Shown: piece after piece, positions 31,000-39,916 of the stretch
Layout: each line of letters starts with the position of its first letter
Position numbering within the stretch: position 1 is the stretch's first letter
DNA from: Mycobacterium sp. DL99
Lineage (GTDB): Bacteria > Actinomycetota > Actinomycetes > Mycobacteriales > Mycobacteriaceae
Assembly: GCF_004762045.1 (NCBI RefSeq)
Contig: NZ_SJOM01000007.1
Coordinates: forward strand, 2,881,820 to 2,945,819
Direction of reading: 5' to 3'
Length of the DNA: 64,000 nt
The notes under the pieces: generated by a model
The model's input: only the letters and a program-made list of their open reading frames with translations
Database searches by the model: none
What the model was told of the DNA's origin: nothing
Translations under genes and position numbers: made by a program

Positions 31000-31110
31000 C
31001 GTCAGCACTGCACGGTTTGCCGCACCGGGCGGCCCGGTCCCTCCGACGAGAATTGCTCGGATGCAACCGGTTTGGTCAGCGCGCTGCCAGATACGGTGCG
31101 GCGCACCGGG

Positions 31111-31653
31111 TCACAGTGGAATCCAGATCCCGAACAACCAGAAGCCCCAGTTGTTGAACTGCGGGTTGAAGAACGGTGACACCCAGTGGCCGTTGTAGTT
31201 GAACGGCTGGTGATCGAAGCGGCCCTGGTCGATCCCGCGCCAGGCCATGTCCGGCGGAGGTGGGGGCGGGTTGTCCCATGGGCCCGGCCCGCCAGGTCCG
31301 CCCGGCCCGCCAGGCCCACCGGGCCAGCCGGGTCCGCCTGGACCTCCCGGTCGGTCGTGGCCACCCGGTCCGCCCGGCCAGCCGGGTCCACCGGGGCCTC
31401 CCGGTCCACCCGGGCCGCCGGGTCCGCCGCCTGGGTGATCAGGTCCGCCTGGTCCATCTGGGCCGCCGGGACGATCGGGTCCTCCCGGTCCTCCCGGTCC
31501 TCCCGGTCCACCCGGCCCGCCCGGCCCCTGGCAATTGCCGAAACCGCACGGCGGTCCGGGTTGGGCCGCTGCCACGCCGGCTCCCGCCGCCAAGGTGGCG
31601 GTTCCGAGCGCTACGACGAGGGCAGAAGCGCAGGTCAGACGCTTGATGTTCAT
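31111..31653 (-). CDS. Secreted Gly-Pro-rich protein with collagen-like triplet repeats
   Basis: A 180-aa protein: signal peptide ending near VAAAQPGPP, a Cys pair in [10 protein letters not shown], then about 80 residues of GPG/GGP triplets interrupted by Asp, His, Arg and Trp, then a proline run ([13 protein letters not shown]) and an aromatic C-terminal domain ([33 protein letters not shown]). The C-terminal domain, with Trp/Phe/Asn-rich composition, resembles small mycobacterial cell-envelope proteins of unknown role. The start at 31653 has a GGGAA ribosome site 7 bases upstream; an ATG 8 codons earlier is less well placed. Confidence 0.7.
   Translation of the reverse strand: MNIKRLTCASALVVALGTATLAAGAGVAAAQPGPPCGFGNCQGPGGPGGPGGPGGPGGPDRPGGPDGPGGPDHPGGGPGGPGGPGGPGGPGWPGGPGGHDRPGGPGGPGWPGGPGGPGGPGGPGPWDNPPPPPPDMAWRGIDQGRFDHQPFNYNGHWVSPFFNPQFNNWGFWLFGIWIPL
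31281..31533. repeat. GC-rich triplet-repeat coding tract
   Basis: Tandem imperfect copies of 9-base units such as GGTCCGCCC/GGTCCTCCC on the plus strand, encoding Gly-Pro-Gly on the minus strand. Copy number is likely to vary between strains through slippage. It is an in-frame part of the gene, not a CRISPR or intergenic repeat. Confidence 0.8.
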
Positions 31654-32153
31654 ATCCAGCTTCCCTTCGGGGGTCATGGATTCCCGACCCTGTGAAGGCT
31701 ATTTAGCCAAGCTGTGTAATTGCTTTGTGGCAATTAGGCGCGGGCTAGGCGTTGTGAAATGCACCCACCCGACGTGCGCGTCACCGGCTCCGACACGCCC
31801 GACACGCCGTGACCAGCGAAAATTTTCTCGAATACCCGGCGGTAACCGGGTCCGGTGGTGTCGGAACCGGTACCGGGCGCCTGAGTAGTTAGCTGTCGAT
31901 CGCTCGAAAACCATTGACTTGCAGGAATATCCGGCCCGATGTGGTGGCCGGGGCGATGCCAGACGGCGTTTTCGGACGGAAACGGGGTGTCGCGTGCGCG
32001 CACTACACGCTGGGCTTTTAGCGCCGTAACCAGGGGGTGGCGTTCGCTTTCGTCAGCCAGCGTGGGTAGGTTCGTCGTCGCTGGCTGGTTTGCACTCCAG
32101 CCGTAAAAAACAAGAGATGGCCGAAGAAGAATCGCCAGGAGACGGAGGAACCC
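31654..32153. other. 500-base gene-free region upstream of mihF
   Basis: No reading frame here shows coding bias. It separates the divergent Gly-Pro-rich gene and mihF and must contain both promoters. The base composition is less GC-rich around 31690-31740 and 31895-31940, where promoters could sit, but I cannot assign -10/-35 boxes with confidence. The long leader before mihF is usual; some annotations extend mIHF into it wrongly. Confidence 0.5.
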
Positions 32154-32468
32154 GTGGCCCTTCCCCAGTTGACCGACGAACAGCGCGCGGCAGCGTTGGA
32201 GAAGGCTGCCGCCGCACGTCGAGCGCGAGCCGAGCTCAAAGATCGACTCAAGCGCGGCGGCACCAACCTCAAGCAGGTGCTCACCGACGCCGAGACCGAT
32301 GAGGTCTTGGGCAAGATGAAGGTTTCCGCGCTGCTGGAGGCCCTGCCCAAGGTCGGCAAGGTCAAGGCGCAGGAGATCATGACCGAGCTGGAGATCGCCC
32401 CGACCCGCCGTCTGCGCGGCCTCGGTGATCGTCAGCGCAAGGCCCTCCTGGAGAAGTTCGACCAGTAG
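32154..32468 (+). CDS. mihF: Mycobacterial integration host factor mIHF
   Basis: A 104-aa nucleoid-associated protein of actinobacteria that bends DNA, is essential in mycobacteria and supports L5 phage integration. The N-terminal charged helix ([28 protein letters not shown]) precedes the H2TH-type core ([20 protein letters not shown], then [24 protein letters not shown]). GTG start at 32154 with GGAGG at 32144-32148. gmk starts 11 bases after the stop, so the two are co-transcribed. Confidence 0.97.
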   Translation: MALPQLTDEQRAAALEKAAAARRARAELKDRLKRGGTNLKQVLTDAETDEVLGKMKVSALLEALPKVGKVKAQEIMTELEIAPTRRLRGLGDRQRKALLEKFDQ

Positions 32469-32479
32469 AGGCCCCCGCA

Positions 32480-33073
32480 TTGACCGCTGGTAGAGGGGCT
32501 GGACAACACACAGCGACGGCTCCGGTCGTCGTGTTGTCCGGTCCCTCCGCCGTCGGGAAGTCCACCGTGGTCCGCTGTCTGCGGGAGCGGCTTCCCGACC
32601 TGTATTTCTCTGTCTCGGTCACGACCAGGGCACCACGGCCGGGAGAGGTCGACGGTGTCGACTACATATTCGTGTCCGCGGAACGATTCCAGCAGCTGAT
32701 CGATGACGGTGAGCTGCTCGAATGGGCCGACATCCATGGCGGATTGCACCGCTCCGGAACGCCGGCCCAGCCTGTGCGCGACGCCACCCGGGCCGGGCGC
32801 CCGGTGCTCATCGAGGTAGATCTGGCCGGGGCGCGAGCCGTCAAGCAGGCCATGCCCGAGGTGATATCGGTGTTCCTGGCACCGCCGAGCTGGGACGAAC
32901 TGGTCAGCCGATTGTCCGGCCGGGGCACCGAGACGCCCGAGGTGATGGCCAGGCGATTAGAGACAGCGCGGGCCGAAATGGCCGCGAAGTCCGACTTTGA
33001 CCAGGTAGTCGTAAACCGCCAGTTGGATACCGCATGCGCTGAATTGGTATCCTTGCTGGTGGACAGCCGATGA
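32480..33073 (+). CDS. gmk: Guanylate kinase
   Basis: Phosphorylates GMP to GDP. 197 aa. P-loop [16 protein letters not shown] (about residues 16-31), the GMP-binding [15 protein letters not shown] segment and the lid with [18 protein letters not shown]. The frame opens with TTG at 32480, 11 bases after mihF; there is no strong ribosome site, so this start is less certain than the gene. It lies upstream of rpoZ, as in most actinobacteria. Confidence 0.95.
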   Translation: MTAGRGAGQHTATAPVVVLSGPSAVGKSTVVRCLRERLPDLYFSVSVTTRAPRPGEVDGVDYIFVSAERFQQLIDDGELLEWADIHGGLHRSGTPAQPVRDATRAGRPVLIEVDLAGARAVKQAMPEVISVFLAPPSWDELVSRLSGRGTETPEVMARRLETARAEMAAKSDFDQVVVNRQLDTACAELVSLLVDSR

Positions 33074-33165
33074 CTCATCGTGCCGGGACCGACGCGATCG
33101 GGTCCGCGAGCCACCTGCACGCTGTCCACTAAACGCATTTTCGCTAACCGCCAGGAGACTTTTTC

Positions 33166-33492
33166 GTGAGCACCCCGCACGCCGACGCGCAGCTGGCCGC
33201 TGCGGACGACTTGGGTATCGATTCGTCCGCTGCCAGCGCCTATGACACACCGTTGGGCATCACCAACCCGCCCATCGACGAGTTGCTGTCCCGCGCGTCG
33301 AGCAAGTACGCGCTGGTGATCTACGCAGCCAAGCGCGCGCGTCAGATCAACGATTACTACAACCAGCTGGGTGACGGCATCCTTGAGTACGTCGGCCCGC
33401 TGGTCGAGCCCGGTCTGCAGGAGAAGCCGCTTTCCATCGCGATGCGGGAGATCCACGAGGACCTGCTCGAGCACACCGAGGGCGGCGAGTAG
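33166..33492 (+). CDS. rpoZ: RNA polymerase omega subunit
   Basis: A 108-aa subunit that binds beta-prime and aids RNA polymerase assembly. The conserved core is [38 protein letters not shown] mycobacterial N-terminal extension of about 35 residues precedes it. GTG start at 33166 with AGGAG about 10 bases upstream. The 92 bases between gmk and rpoZ may carry a separate promoter. Confidence 0.96.
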   Translation: MSTPHADAQLAAADDLGIDSSAASAYDTPLGITNPPIDELLSRASSKYALVIYAAKRARQINDYYNQLGDGILEYVGPLVEPGLQEKPLSIAMREIHEDLLEHTEGGE

Positions 33493-33511
33493 CCAGGCCA
33501 GGGCCGGGCAC

Positions 33512-34759
33512 GTGAGCGCGCGCAAGCGAGTCGTCGTCGGTGTGGCCGGCGGCATTGCCGCCTACAAGGCGTGCACCCTGGTCCGTCAACTCACCGAGGC
33601 CGGTCATTCGGTGCGTGTGCTGCCCACCGAGTCGGCTCTGCGCTTCGTCGGAGCCGCCACGTTTGAGGCCCTGTCGGGCAATCCCGTGCACACCGGTGTG
33701 TTCACCGACGTGCACGAGGTTCCGCACGTCCGTATCGGCCAGGAGGCCGATCTCGTTGTCGTCGCACCCGCCACCGCCGATCTGCTGGCTCGCGCGGTGG
33801 CCGGCCGGGCTGACGACCTGCTGACCGCAACGCTCCTGACGGCGCGATGTCCGGTGCTGTTCGCCCCGGCCATGCACACCGAGATGTGGTTCCACCCGGC
33901 CACCGTCGACAACGTGGCCACTTTGCGCCGTCGGGGCGCGGTGGTGCTGGAACCCGCATCCGGCCGGCTCACAGGGGCCGACAGCGGCGCGGGGCGGCTA
34001 CCCGAGGCCGAAGAGATCGTTACTTTCGCGCAGCTCCTGCTGGAGCGGGCCGACGCACTGCCCTACGACCTGAACGGGGTCAAGGCCCTGGTGACGGCCG
34101 GCGGTACGCGCGAACCGCTCGATCCGGTGCGGTTCATCGGCAACCGCAGCTCCGGCAAGCAGGGATATGCCGTGGCCCGGGTCCTGGCCCAGCGCGGCGC
34201 CGACGTGACGCTCGTCGCGGGTAACACCGCAGGTCTGATCGACCCGGCGGGTGTCGACGTGGTGCACATCGGCTCGGCCGCGCAATTGCGTGACGCGGTG
34301 ACGAAGTACGCCCCGGAATCCAACGTCCTGGTGATGGCCGCGGCCGTCGCCGACTTCCGGCCCGCGCAGGTGGCCACCAGCAAGATCAAGAAGGGCGGCG
34401 CGTCCGAGCCCAGCTCCATCGACCTCGTCCGCAACGACGACGTGCTCGCCGGGGCGGTGCGGGCCCGCGCCGATGGGCAGCTGCCGAACATGCGGGCCAT
34501 CGTCGGTTTCGCTGCCGAGACCGGCGACGCCAACGGCGATGTGCTGTTCCATGCCAGGGCCAAACTCCAGCGCAAGGGATGCGACCTGTTGGTGGTCAAC
34601 GCAGTGGGGGAGAACCGCGCGTTCGAGGTCGACCACAATGACGGTTGGTTGCTGAGCGCCGATGGTGCCGAGGTCGCACTCGAGCACGGTTCGAAGACTC
34701 TGATGGCCACCCGTATCGTGGACTCGATCGCGGCGTTTCTGGGCACGCACGACGGGTGA
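33512..34759 (+). CDS. coaBC: Bifunctional phosphopantothenoylcysteine decarboxylase / phosphopantothenate-cysteine ligase
   Basis: Coenzyme A pathway enzyme of 415 aa. The N-terminal CoaC half (about 1-180) is a flavin-dependent decarboxylase: GVAGGIAAYKA for FMN, catalytic His in VPHVRIGQ and the substrate clamp motif PAMHTEMW. The C-terminal CoaB half (about 190-415) has TAGGTREPLDPVRFIGNRSSG for nucleotide binding, AAAVADFRP and the Lys-rich KIKK of CTP-dependent ligases. GTG start at 33512, 19 bases after rpoZ; upstream in-frame ATG codons lie inside rpoZ. Confidence 0.95.
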   Translation: MSARKRVVVGVAGGIAAYKACTLVRQLTEAGHSVRVLPTESALRFVGAATFEALSGNPVHTGVFTDVHEVPHVRIGQEADLVVVAPATADLLARAVAGRADDLLTATLLTARCPVLFAPAMHTEMWFHPATVDNVATLRRRGAVVLEPASGRLTGADSGAGRLPEAEEIVTFAQLLLERADALPYDLNGVKALVTAGGTREPLDPVRFIGNRSSGKQGYAVARVLAQRGADVTLVAGNTAGLIDPAGVDVVHIGSAAQLRDAVTKYAPESNVLVMAAAVADFRPAQVATSKIKKGGASEPSSIDLVRNDDVLAGAVRARADGQLPNMRAIVGFAAETGDANGDVLFHARAKLQRKGCDLLVVNAVGENRAFEVDHNDGWLLSADGAEVALEHGSKTLMATRIVDSIAAFLGTHDG

Positions 34760-34830
34760 TCCGACGTCCGTACCAAGATGCGGATAAGGGTTGCGCATTT
34801 GCGTCCCACGCGCTTGGGTGCAACAGGGCA

Positions 34831-34840
34831 TAGATATTAT
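34831..34840 (+). promoter_or_regulatory. AT-rich promoter-like element before metK
   Basis: TAGATATTAT stands out in GC-rich sequence and includes TATTAT as a possible -10, with TTGGGT 15 bases upstream as a weak -35. It lies 60-70 bases before the metK start, so metK may have its own promoter. There is no SAM riboswitch fold that I can recognise in the 143-base gap. Confidence 0.3.
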
Positions 34841-34902
34841 TCGCCTAACTAAGTAGTTTTGAGACTGAGAACTTTTCAGATCGGCAAGGAAGGAAGCAGA
34901 CC

Positions 34903-36102
34903 GTGAGCCAAGGTCGCCTGTTTACCAGTGAGTCGGTAACCGAAGGACACCCCGACAAGATCTGTGATGCGATCAGCGACTCGGTGCTCGACGCGCTGCT
35001 GGAGCAGGATCCCAAGTCGCGGGTCGCGGTGGAAACCCTCGTGACCACCGGCCAGGTGCATGTCGCCGGCGAGGTCACCACCTCCGCCTACGCCGACATT
35101 CCGAAGATCGTGCGTGACCGCATCCTCGAGATCGGCTACGACTCGTCGACCAAGGGTTTCGACGGTGCCTCGTGCGGTGTGAACATCGCCATCGGCGCCC
35201 AGTCGCCCGATATCGCCCAGGGTGTGGACACCGCCCACGAGGCGCGTGTCGAGGGCGCGGGGGATCCCCTGGACGCCCAGGGTGCCGGCGATCAGGGCCT
35301 GATGTTCGGGTACGCGATCAGCGACACCCCGGAGCTGATGCCGCTGCCGATCGCGCTGGCCCACCGCTTGGCGCGCCGGCTGACCGAGGTGCGCAAGGGC
35401 GGGGTGCTCGATTACCTGCGCCCGGACGGCAAGACCCAGGTCACGATCCAGTACGACGGCACGACACCGGTGCGCCTGGACACCGTGGTGCTGTCCACCC
35501 AGCACGCCGACGGGATCGACCTCGACGGTCAGCTGACCCCGGACATCCGGGAGAAGGTCGTCAACACCGTGCTGGCCGACCTCGGCCACGAGACCCTCGA
35601 TACGTCGGACTACCGCCTGCTGGTCAACCCGACCGGCAAGTTCGTGCTCGGCGGGCCGATGGGTGACGCCGGTCTGACCGGCCGCAAGATCATCGTCGAC
35701 ACCTACGGTGGCTGGGCCCGCCACGGCGGCGGCGCCTTCTCCGGCAAGGATCCGTCAAAGGTGGACCGTTCGGCCGCGTACGCGACGCGCTGGGTGGCCA
35801 AGAACATCGTCGCCGCCGGGCTGGCGGAACGTGTCGAGGTGCAGGTGGCCTACGCGATCGGTAAGGCCGCCCCGGTCGGTCTGTTCGTCGAGACCTTCGG
35901 CACCGAGACCGTCGACCCGGCCCGCATCGAGAAGGCCATCAGCAGCGTGTTCGATCTGCGCCCCGGCGCGATCATCCGCGACCTGGACCTGCTGCGGCCG
36001 ATCTACGCCCAGACGGCGGCGTACGGCCACTTCGGGCGTACCGATATCGAACTGCCCTGGGAGCAGCTGAACAAGGTCGACGACCTGAAGGCTTCGGTCT
36101 AG
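34903..36102 (+). CDS. metK: S-adenosylmethionine synthetase
   Basis: Forms S-adenosylmethionine from methionine and ATP; active as a homotetramer in the cytoplasm. 399 aa with ATP motif [32 protein letters not shown] (signature 1) and [19 protein letters not shown] (signature 2, P-loop). GTG start at 34903 with AAGGAAGG about 10 bases before it. Followed by a perfect 13-bp hairpin that ends this housekeeping block. Confidence 0.98.
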   Translation: MSQGRLFTSESVTEGHPDKICDAISDSVLDALLEQDPKSRVAVETLVTTGQVHVAGEVTTSAYADIPKIVRDRILEIGYDSSTKGFDGASCGVNIAIGAQSPDIAQGVDTAHEARVEGAGDPLDAQGAGDQGLMFGYAISDTPELMPLPIALAHRLARRLTEVRKGGVLDYLRPDGKTQVTIQYDGTTPVRLDTVVLSTQHADGIDLDGQLTPDIREKVVNTVLADLGHETLDTSDYRLLVNPTGKFVLGGPMGDAGLTGRKIIVDTYGGWARHGGGAFSGKDPSKVDRSAAYATRWVAKNIVAAGLAERVEVQVAYAIGKAAPVGLFVETFGTETVDPARIEKAISSVFDLRPGAIIRDLDLLRPIYAQTAAYGHFGRTDIELPWEQLNKVDDLKASV

Positions 36103-36132
36103 CCGCCTCTTTCGCAGAGCAGTAGCTCCTAT

Positions 36133-36163
36133 GTCAAGCCGCCACTGACTGTGGCGGCTTGAC
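36133..36163 (+). terminator. Terminator hairpin after metK
   Basis: GTCAAGCCGCCAC (36133-36145) and GTGGCGGCTTGAC (36151-36163) form a perfect 13-bp stem with a 5-base loop, 30 bases after the metK stop. A short T-run (TTT at 36168-36170) follows. Placement and strength make a terminator role likely. Confidence 0.8.
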
Positions 36164-36234
36164 TGCGTTTAGAGACCGGAACCACACGGGCGCAAGCAAA
36201 CACGGATCTGACTCGACAGCTAGCTATACACGCG

Positions 36235-36376
36235 GTGACCGACAACGGCGTGCTCTACTCCAGCACCGCGAACTGGGCCTACTTCCTCCACGCCACCCGT
36301 GGCAGCACCAGCTGGAACCCGTTCGAGGGCACGCCACTCTTCCGCCGCAAGAGCTGGAGCCCTGGTGCCGTAGGCC
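36235..36376 (+). pseudogene. Possible gene remnant downstream of metK
   Basis: From GTG at 36235 an open frame reads TDNGVLYSSTANWAYFLHAT and then TRGSTSWNPFEGTPLFRRKS with strongly G/C-biased third positions, unlike random sequence. The frame continues into the convergent ppk2 gene (to 36546) where the bias is lost. No ribosome site precedes it and I do not recognise the protein. It may be a truncated gene or a small real one whose end overlaps ppk2. Confidence 0.3.
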
Positions 36377-37216
36377 CTACTCTCGGTCCCCGATCAGCGT
36401 TGCCACGTGATCGTCGACATATCGGGCCAGGTCGCGCGACGGGCGTCGGTAATCACCGCTCTGCACGGGCCGTTCCGGCAGTGTCACCTGCGGCCGCTCT
36501 ACATCATGGTGGTCGATGGTGGACAGCAGATGCGCCATCATGTTGAGCCGCGCGTGCTTCTTGACATCGGATTCGACGATGTACCAAGGGCTTTGCGGGG
36601 TATCGGTGTGAACCATCATCTGGTCCTTCGCCCGCGAGTAGTCCTCCCAGCGATACACCGATTCCAGATCCATCGGCGAGAGCTTCCACTGTCGGACCGG
36701 GTCGTCCAGCCGTGACCGGAACCGACGCAACTGTTCATCGTCAGATACCGAGAACCAGTACTTCCGTAACAGGATCCCGTCCTCGACCAGCATCTGCTCG
36801 AAAATCGGCGTCTGGCGCAGGAACAGTTGATGTTCCTGCGGCGTGCAAAAACCCATCACCTGTTCGACACCCGCGCGGTTGTACCAAGACCGGTCGAACA
36901 GCACGATCTCGCCCTTGGCGGGCAGGTGCGCGATGTATCGCTGGAAGTACCACTCGCCCCGCTCGCGTTCAGTTGGCGCCGGCAGTGCCGCCACCCGGGC
37001 GACGCGGGGGCTGAGATACTCGGTGATCCGCTTGATGGTGCCGCCTTTGCCGGCGGCGTCGCGACCCTCGAACACCACCACCACGCGGGCGCCGGTGTGT
37101 CTGACCCACTCCTGCAGTTTCACGAATTCGGTTTGCAGCCGGAACAACTCGGCTTCGTACACCTTGTTCGACAATTTCTTCTTGGCGGCGGTTTCATCGT
37201 CGGATCCTGCACCCAT
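36377..37216 (-). CDS. ppk2: Polyphosphate kinase 2 family protein
   Basis: Transfers phosphate between polyphosphate and nucleotides. The 279-aa class I PPK2 domain shows Walker A VVFEGRDAAGKGGTIKRI, Walker B EIVLFDRSWYNRAGVEQVMGF and the lid region with RRFRSRLDDPVRQWKLSPMD. Conserved SPWYIVESDVKKHARLN lies near the C-terminus. The ATG at 37216 is preferred over a TTG two codons upstream. It stands alone between the metK terminator and a convergently oriented regulator unit. Direction of the reaction (NTP synthesis or poly-P synthesis) cannot be told from sequence. Confidence 0.93.
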   Translation of the reverse strand: MGAGSDDETAAKKKLSNKVYEAELFRLQTEFVKLQEWVRHTGARVVVVFEGRDAAGKGGTIKRITEYLSPRVARVAALPAPTERERGEWYFQRYIAHLPAKGEIVLFDRSWYNRAGVEQVMGFCTPQEHQLFLRQTPIFEQMLVEDGILLRKYWFSVSDDEQLRRFRSRLDDPVRQWKLSPMDLESVYRWEDYSRAKDQMMVHTDTPQSPWYIVESDVKKHARLNMMAHLLSTIDHHDVERPQVTLPERPVQSGDYRRPSRDLARYVDDHVATLIGDRE

Positions 37217-37266
37217 GTCCAAATCCTAAGACGCCGGTCACCGCGAACCGGCCAGTACGACGTCTG

Positions 37267-37869
37267 CTACGCCTGTCGGTAGCGCTGCACGAGGCCGCCC
37301 GCGAGTCCACGTGCCCACTCCAGCCCGGTATCGGTGCCGAACAGCTCGCGGCGTGTGTTGCCCGCACACAGGTAGGCGTCGACCCGGAAGGCGTCTTTCG
37401 CAGGATCAGGTGAACCCGCCACGGAGAACTCGTTTTCCAGCAGATCCAGCCACTCCCGCTTCAGGTTCCGCACCGCGTCGGCCACGGCTCCGGTGCGATG
37501 CCCGAACTCGACCGAAGTCGCCGATACGAAACAGCCCCCGGGGAACACCTCGGCGCGCAGGTATGCCAGCCACGAATCAAGAAGGGCGTCGAGCCGTGCG
37601 GCTCCCGGCGCAGCGCTCAGTGCGGGACGGATGACGACGTCGATGTAGACCTGGCGCGCCTCAGCCACCGCGGCCAGCTGAATCGCCTCGCGGTTGCCGA
37701 AGACCGTGAGGATTCCACTCTTGCTCAGCCCGGTCGACGCGGCCAGACCACCCACGGTGATCCCGTCCAGGCCGTGCGTGGTCGCAACGTCCGCTGCGGT
37801 ACGCGCGACCAGCCGGCGGGTGGCGTCACCGCGCACCCGGCGCCCGTCAGCTGCAGGCAAGGCTGTCAT
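37267..37869 (-). CDS. TetR/AcrR-family regulator
   Basis: A 200-aa repressor-type protein: N-terminal helix-turn-helix (TRRLVARTAADVATTHGL, ITVGGLAASTGLSKSGILTVFGNREAI) and a C-terminal ligand domain of the TetR_C_6 kind with FPGGCFVSATSVEFGHRTG. ATG at 37869 is chosen because the longer frame (to 37938) would run into a palindromic operator. It is divergent from a START-domain gene, which it probably controls together with itself. Confidence 0.88.
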   Translation of the reverse strand: MTALPAADGRRVRGDATRRLVARTAADVATTHGLDGITVGGLAASTGLSKSGILTVFGNREAIQLAAVAEARQVYIDVVIRPALSAAPGAARLDALLDSWLAYLRAEVFPGGCFVSATSVEFGHRTGAVADAVRNLKREWLDLLENEFSVAGSPDPAKDAFRVDAYLCAGNTRRELFGTDTGLEWARGLAGGLVQRYRQA

Positions 37870-37936
37870 CAGTTCACAGTAGTCAGACCGTGGACGTGGG
37901 ACGGCCTGGTCGCGTACGGTCAGCACGAACCTATTC

Positions 37937-37952
37937 ACGACCGATCGGTCGT
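37937..37952. promoter_or_regulatory. Palindromic TetR-type operator
   Basis: ACGACCGATCGGTCGT is a perfect 16-bp palindrome in the divergent region between the TetR gene and the SRPBCC gene, ending 16 bases before the latter's ATG. Sites of this ACCGATCGGT type are common for TetR repressors in actinobacteria. Binding by the adjacent regulator is inferred from position. Confidence 0.75.
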
Positions 37953-37968
37953 ATAGATTGGAGAAGCA

Positions 37969-38439
37969 ATGGCCACCGGCTTCAAGGCGCTACTGGAACG
38001 CCGGATCACCATCGATACGACACCTTCCGCGCTCTGGGACGTCATCCGTGACGTGCGTCGCATGCCGGAGTGGAGTCCGCAGGTGGTATCGGTGAAGTTG
38101 CGAGGTCCCGACGATGACATCCGGCTCGGATCCACGTTCACCAACCTCAACCGCCTCGGCGAGCTCGAGTGGATCACACATGGTGAGGTGGTGCGGTATG
38201 CCCCCGAGAACGAGATCGCCTTCAGAATCGCCGAGAATTACACGATCTGGTCGTTCTCGATCACCGCTGACGACGACGCCGCCGTGCTCATACAACGGCG
38301 CGAAACCCCCGACGGGATATCGGAATTCTCGCTCGAACTGACCGAGTCGCACCTCGGCGGACAGCAGGCGTTCACCGACTTGTTGGAAGTCGGAATGGAG
38401 CAGACCCTCACCGCCATCAAGGCATGCGCCGAGTCCTGA
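37969..38439 (+). CDS. SRPBCC (START-like) family protein
   Basis: A 156-aa polyketide cyclase/dehydrase-type helix-grip protein: RITIDTTPSALWDVIRDVRRMPEWSPQV is the usual N-terminal signature, followed by beta strands and a C-terminal long helix (FTDLLEVGMEQTLTAIKACAE). Such proteins bind hydrophobic ligands. ATG at 37969 with GGAG at 37960-37963. Probably regulated by the divergent TetR protein through the palindrome. The ligand is unknown. It is convergent with the Baeyer-Villiger-type gene, 4 bases apart. Confidence 0.85.
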   Translation: MATGFKALLERRITIDTTPSALWDVIRDVRRMPEWSPQVVSVKLRGPDDDIRLGSTFTNLNRLGELEWITHGEVVRYAPENEIAFRIAENYTIWSFSITADDDAAVLIQRRETPDGISEFSLELTESHLGGQQAFTDLLEVGMEQTLTAIKACAES

Positions 38440-38443
38440 ATGG

Positions 38444-39916
38444 CTACGAGGTGAACGCGTAGTCGTCCAGCGGGAAGCTCCGGCTGCGCCAGTACGCCTC
38501 GAATGTGGTGGCGGGCCGCAGCGGGACATCCCCGTTGCGGTCGAAGTAGTAGCTGTTGGCCAGGCTGCAGCTGTCCTGCCAGAAGATCTGGCGGTGACGC
38601 TTGCGCATCATCTCGGCGAAGTACCGGTCGTTGGCCTCCTGGCGGACCTCGACGCGGCGGGCGGTCCGGCGGTCGGCCTGCTCGATGCACCGCACCAGAT
38701 GGCGGGTCTGGGCCTCGATCATCGCGAAGTACGACGACCCGACGTAGCCGTATGGGCCCATCACGGAGAAGAAGTTCGCGAAACCGGGAACGCTGACGCC
38801 TTCGTAGGCCTGCATCCGGTGCCGCTCCCAGAACTCGCTCAGCGACTGTCCGCCCGACCCCACGATGTCGAAGGTCAGCGCATCGACATCCATCACCTTG
38901 AAGCCGGTGGCCAGGATGAGCACGTCGACGTCGTGGCTCTCACCGTCGGTGGTGGCGACACCCGAACCGGTGACCTTGTCGATCGGTTCGGTGACCAGCC
39001 GGACGTTGTCCCGGTTGAATGTGGCCAGATAGGTGTTGTGGAACCCGGGTCGCTTACATCCCACCGCGTACCGCGGTGTGAGCTTGTCGCGCACCTCCGG
39101 ATCGCGCACCTGCTGGCGCAGGTAGGCGCGGCCGGCCGCGCCGGCCCGCTTGGCGAACGGGTTGATCGTGAAGTACTGCGCGGCCAGCGGGAACGTGAAC
39201 TCCACGTACGCCTGACTGATCAGCCGGTGCAGCGTCCGGCCGCCGGGCAGCCGCATCAGCCTGCGGGCGACCGGCGGGATCGGCACGTCGAACTTCGGGA
39301 AGCACCAGATGGGCGTGCGTTGAAACACGGTGAGCTGCTTGACCTTCGGTGCGATCTCGGGGATCACCTGCACCGCGGACGCGCCGGTGCCGATGATTGC
39401 CACCCGCTTGCCCGTCAAATCCAGGGTGTGGTCCCAGCGGGCGGTGTGCACGGTGACCCCGGCGAAGGAGTCCACGCCGTCGATGTCGGGCAGCTTCGGG
39501 ATGGTCAGCACCCCGCTGGCGTTGACCAGGAACCGAGCTGTGAGCGCTTCACCCGAACCGAGATCGAGCCGCCACAGGTTCTCGTCGTCATCGAAGACCG
39601 CGCGGGCGACGGTGGTGTCGAACCGGATCCGGGACCGCAGGCCGTACTTGTCGACGCAATTGTCGGCGTAGGCCCGCAGCTCACTACCGGGGGCGTAGGT
39701 GCGGGACCATTTTCGCGACTGCTCGAACGAGAACTGATAGGAGAACGACGGGATATCCACGGCGACACCGGGATAGGTGTTCCAAAACCAGGTGCCGCCG
39801 GCTCCGTCCCCGGCCTCCAGGATCAGATAGTCGTGCAGCCCCGCCTTGTCCAAGGCGATCGCGGCGCCGATGCCGGAAAAGCCGGCGCCGACGATGAGGG
39901 TGTGAAAGTCGGGCAT
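38444..39916 (-). CDS. Flavin-containing (Baeyer-Villiger type) monooxygenase
   Basis: A 490-aa FAD/NADPH monooxygenase. Two dinucleotide folds are present: GAGFSGIGAAIALDKAG for FAD (about residue 10) and IGTGASAVQVIPEIA for NADPH (about 175). Between them is the fingerprint FAGVTVHTARW, matching the F-x-G-x3-H-x3-W motif of Baeyer-Villiger enzymes. ATATGF-type segment LILATGFKVMDVD is also seen. ATG at 39916 overlaps the P450 stop by one base (TGATG), so the two are translated together, as Rv1393c and cyp132 are in M. tuberculosis. Substrates are likely hydrophobic ketones or alkyl chains. Confidence 0.9.
   Translation of the reverse strand: MPDFHTLIVGAGFSGIGAAIALDKAGLHDYLILEAGDGAGGTWFWNTYPGVAVDIPSFSYQFSFEQSRKWSRTYAPGSELRAYADNCVDKYGLRSRIRFDTTVARAVFDDDENLWRLDLGSGEALTARFLVNASGVLTIPKLPDIDGVDSFAGVTVHTARWDHTLDLTGKRVAIIGTGASAVQVIPEIAPKVKQLTVFQRTPIWCFPKFDVPIPPVARRLMRLPGGRTLHRLISQAYVEFTFPLAAQYFTINPFAKRAGAAGRAYLRQQVRDPEVRDKLTPRYAVGCKRPGFHNTYLATFNRDNVRLVTEPIDKVTGSGVATTDGESHDVDVLILATGFKVMDVDALTFDIVGSGGQSLSEFWERHRMQAYEGVSVPGFANFFSVMGPYGYVGSSYFAMIEAQTRHLVRCIEQADRRTARRVEVRQEANDRYFAEMMRKRHRQIFWQDSCSLANSYYFDRNGDVPLRPATTFEAYWRSRSFPLDDYAFTS

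Noticed and set aside
31281..31533. Regular GC-rich repeats considered as a CRISPR array
   Set aside because: Units are 9 bases, contiguous and in frame with Gly-Pro codons; there are no spacers.
34760..34902. SAM riboswitch upstream of metK
   Set aside because: No pairing pattern of the known SAM classes was seen, and mycobacteria are not known to use one here.
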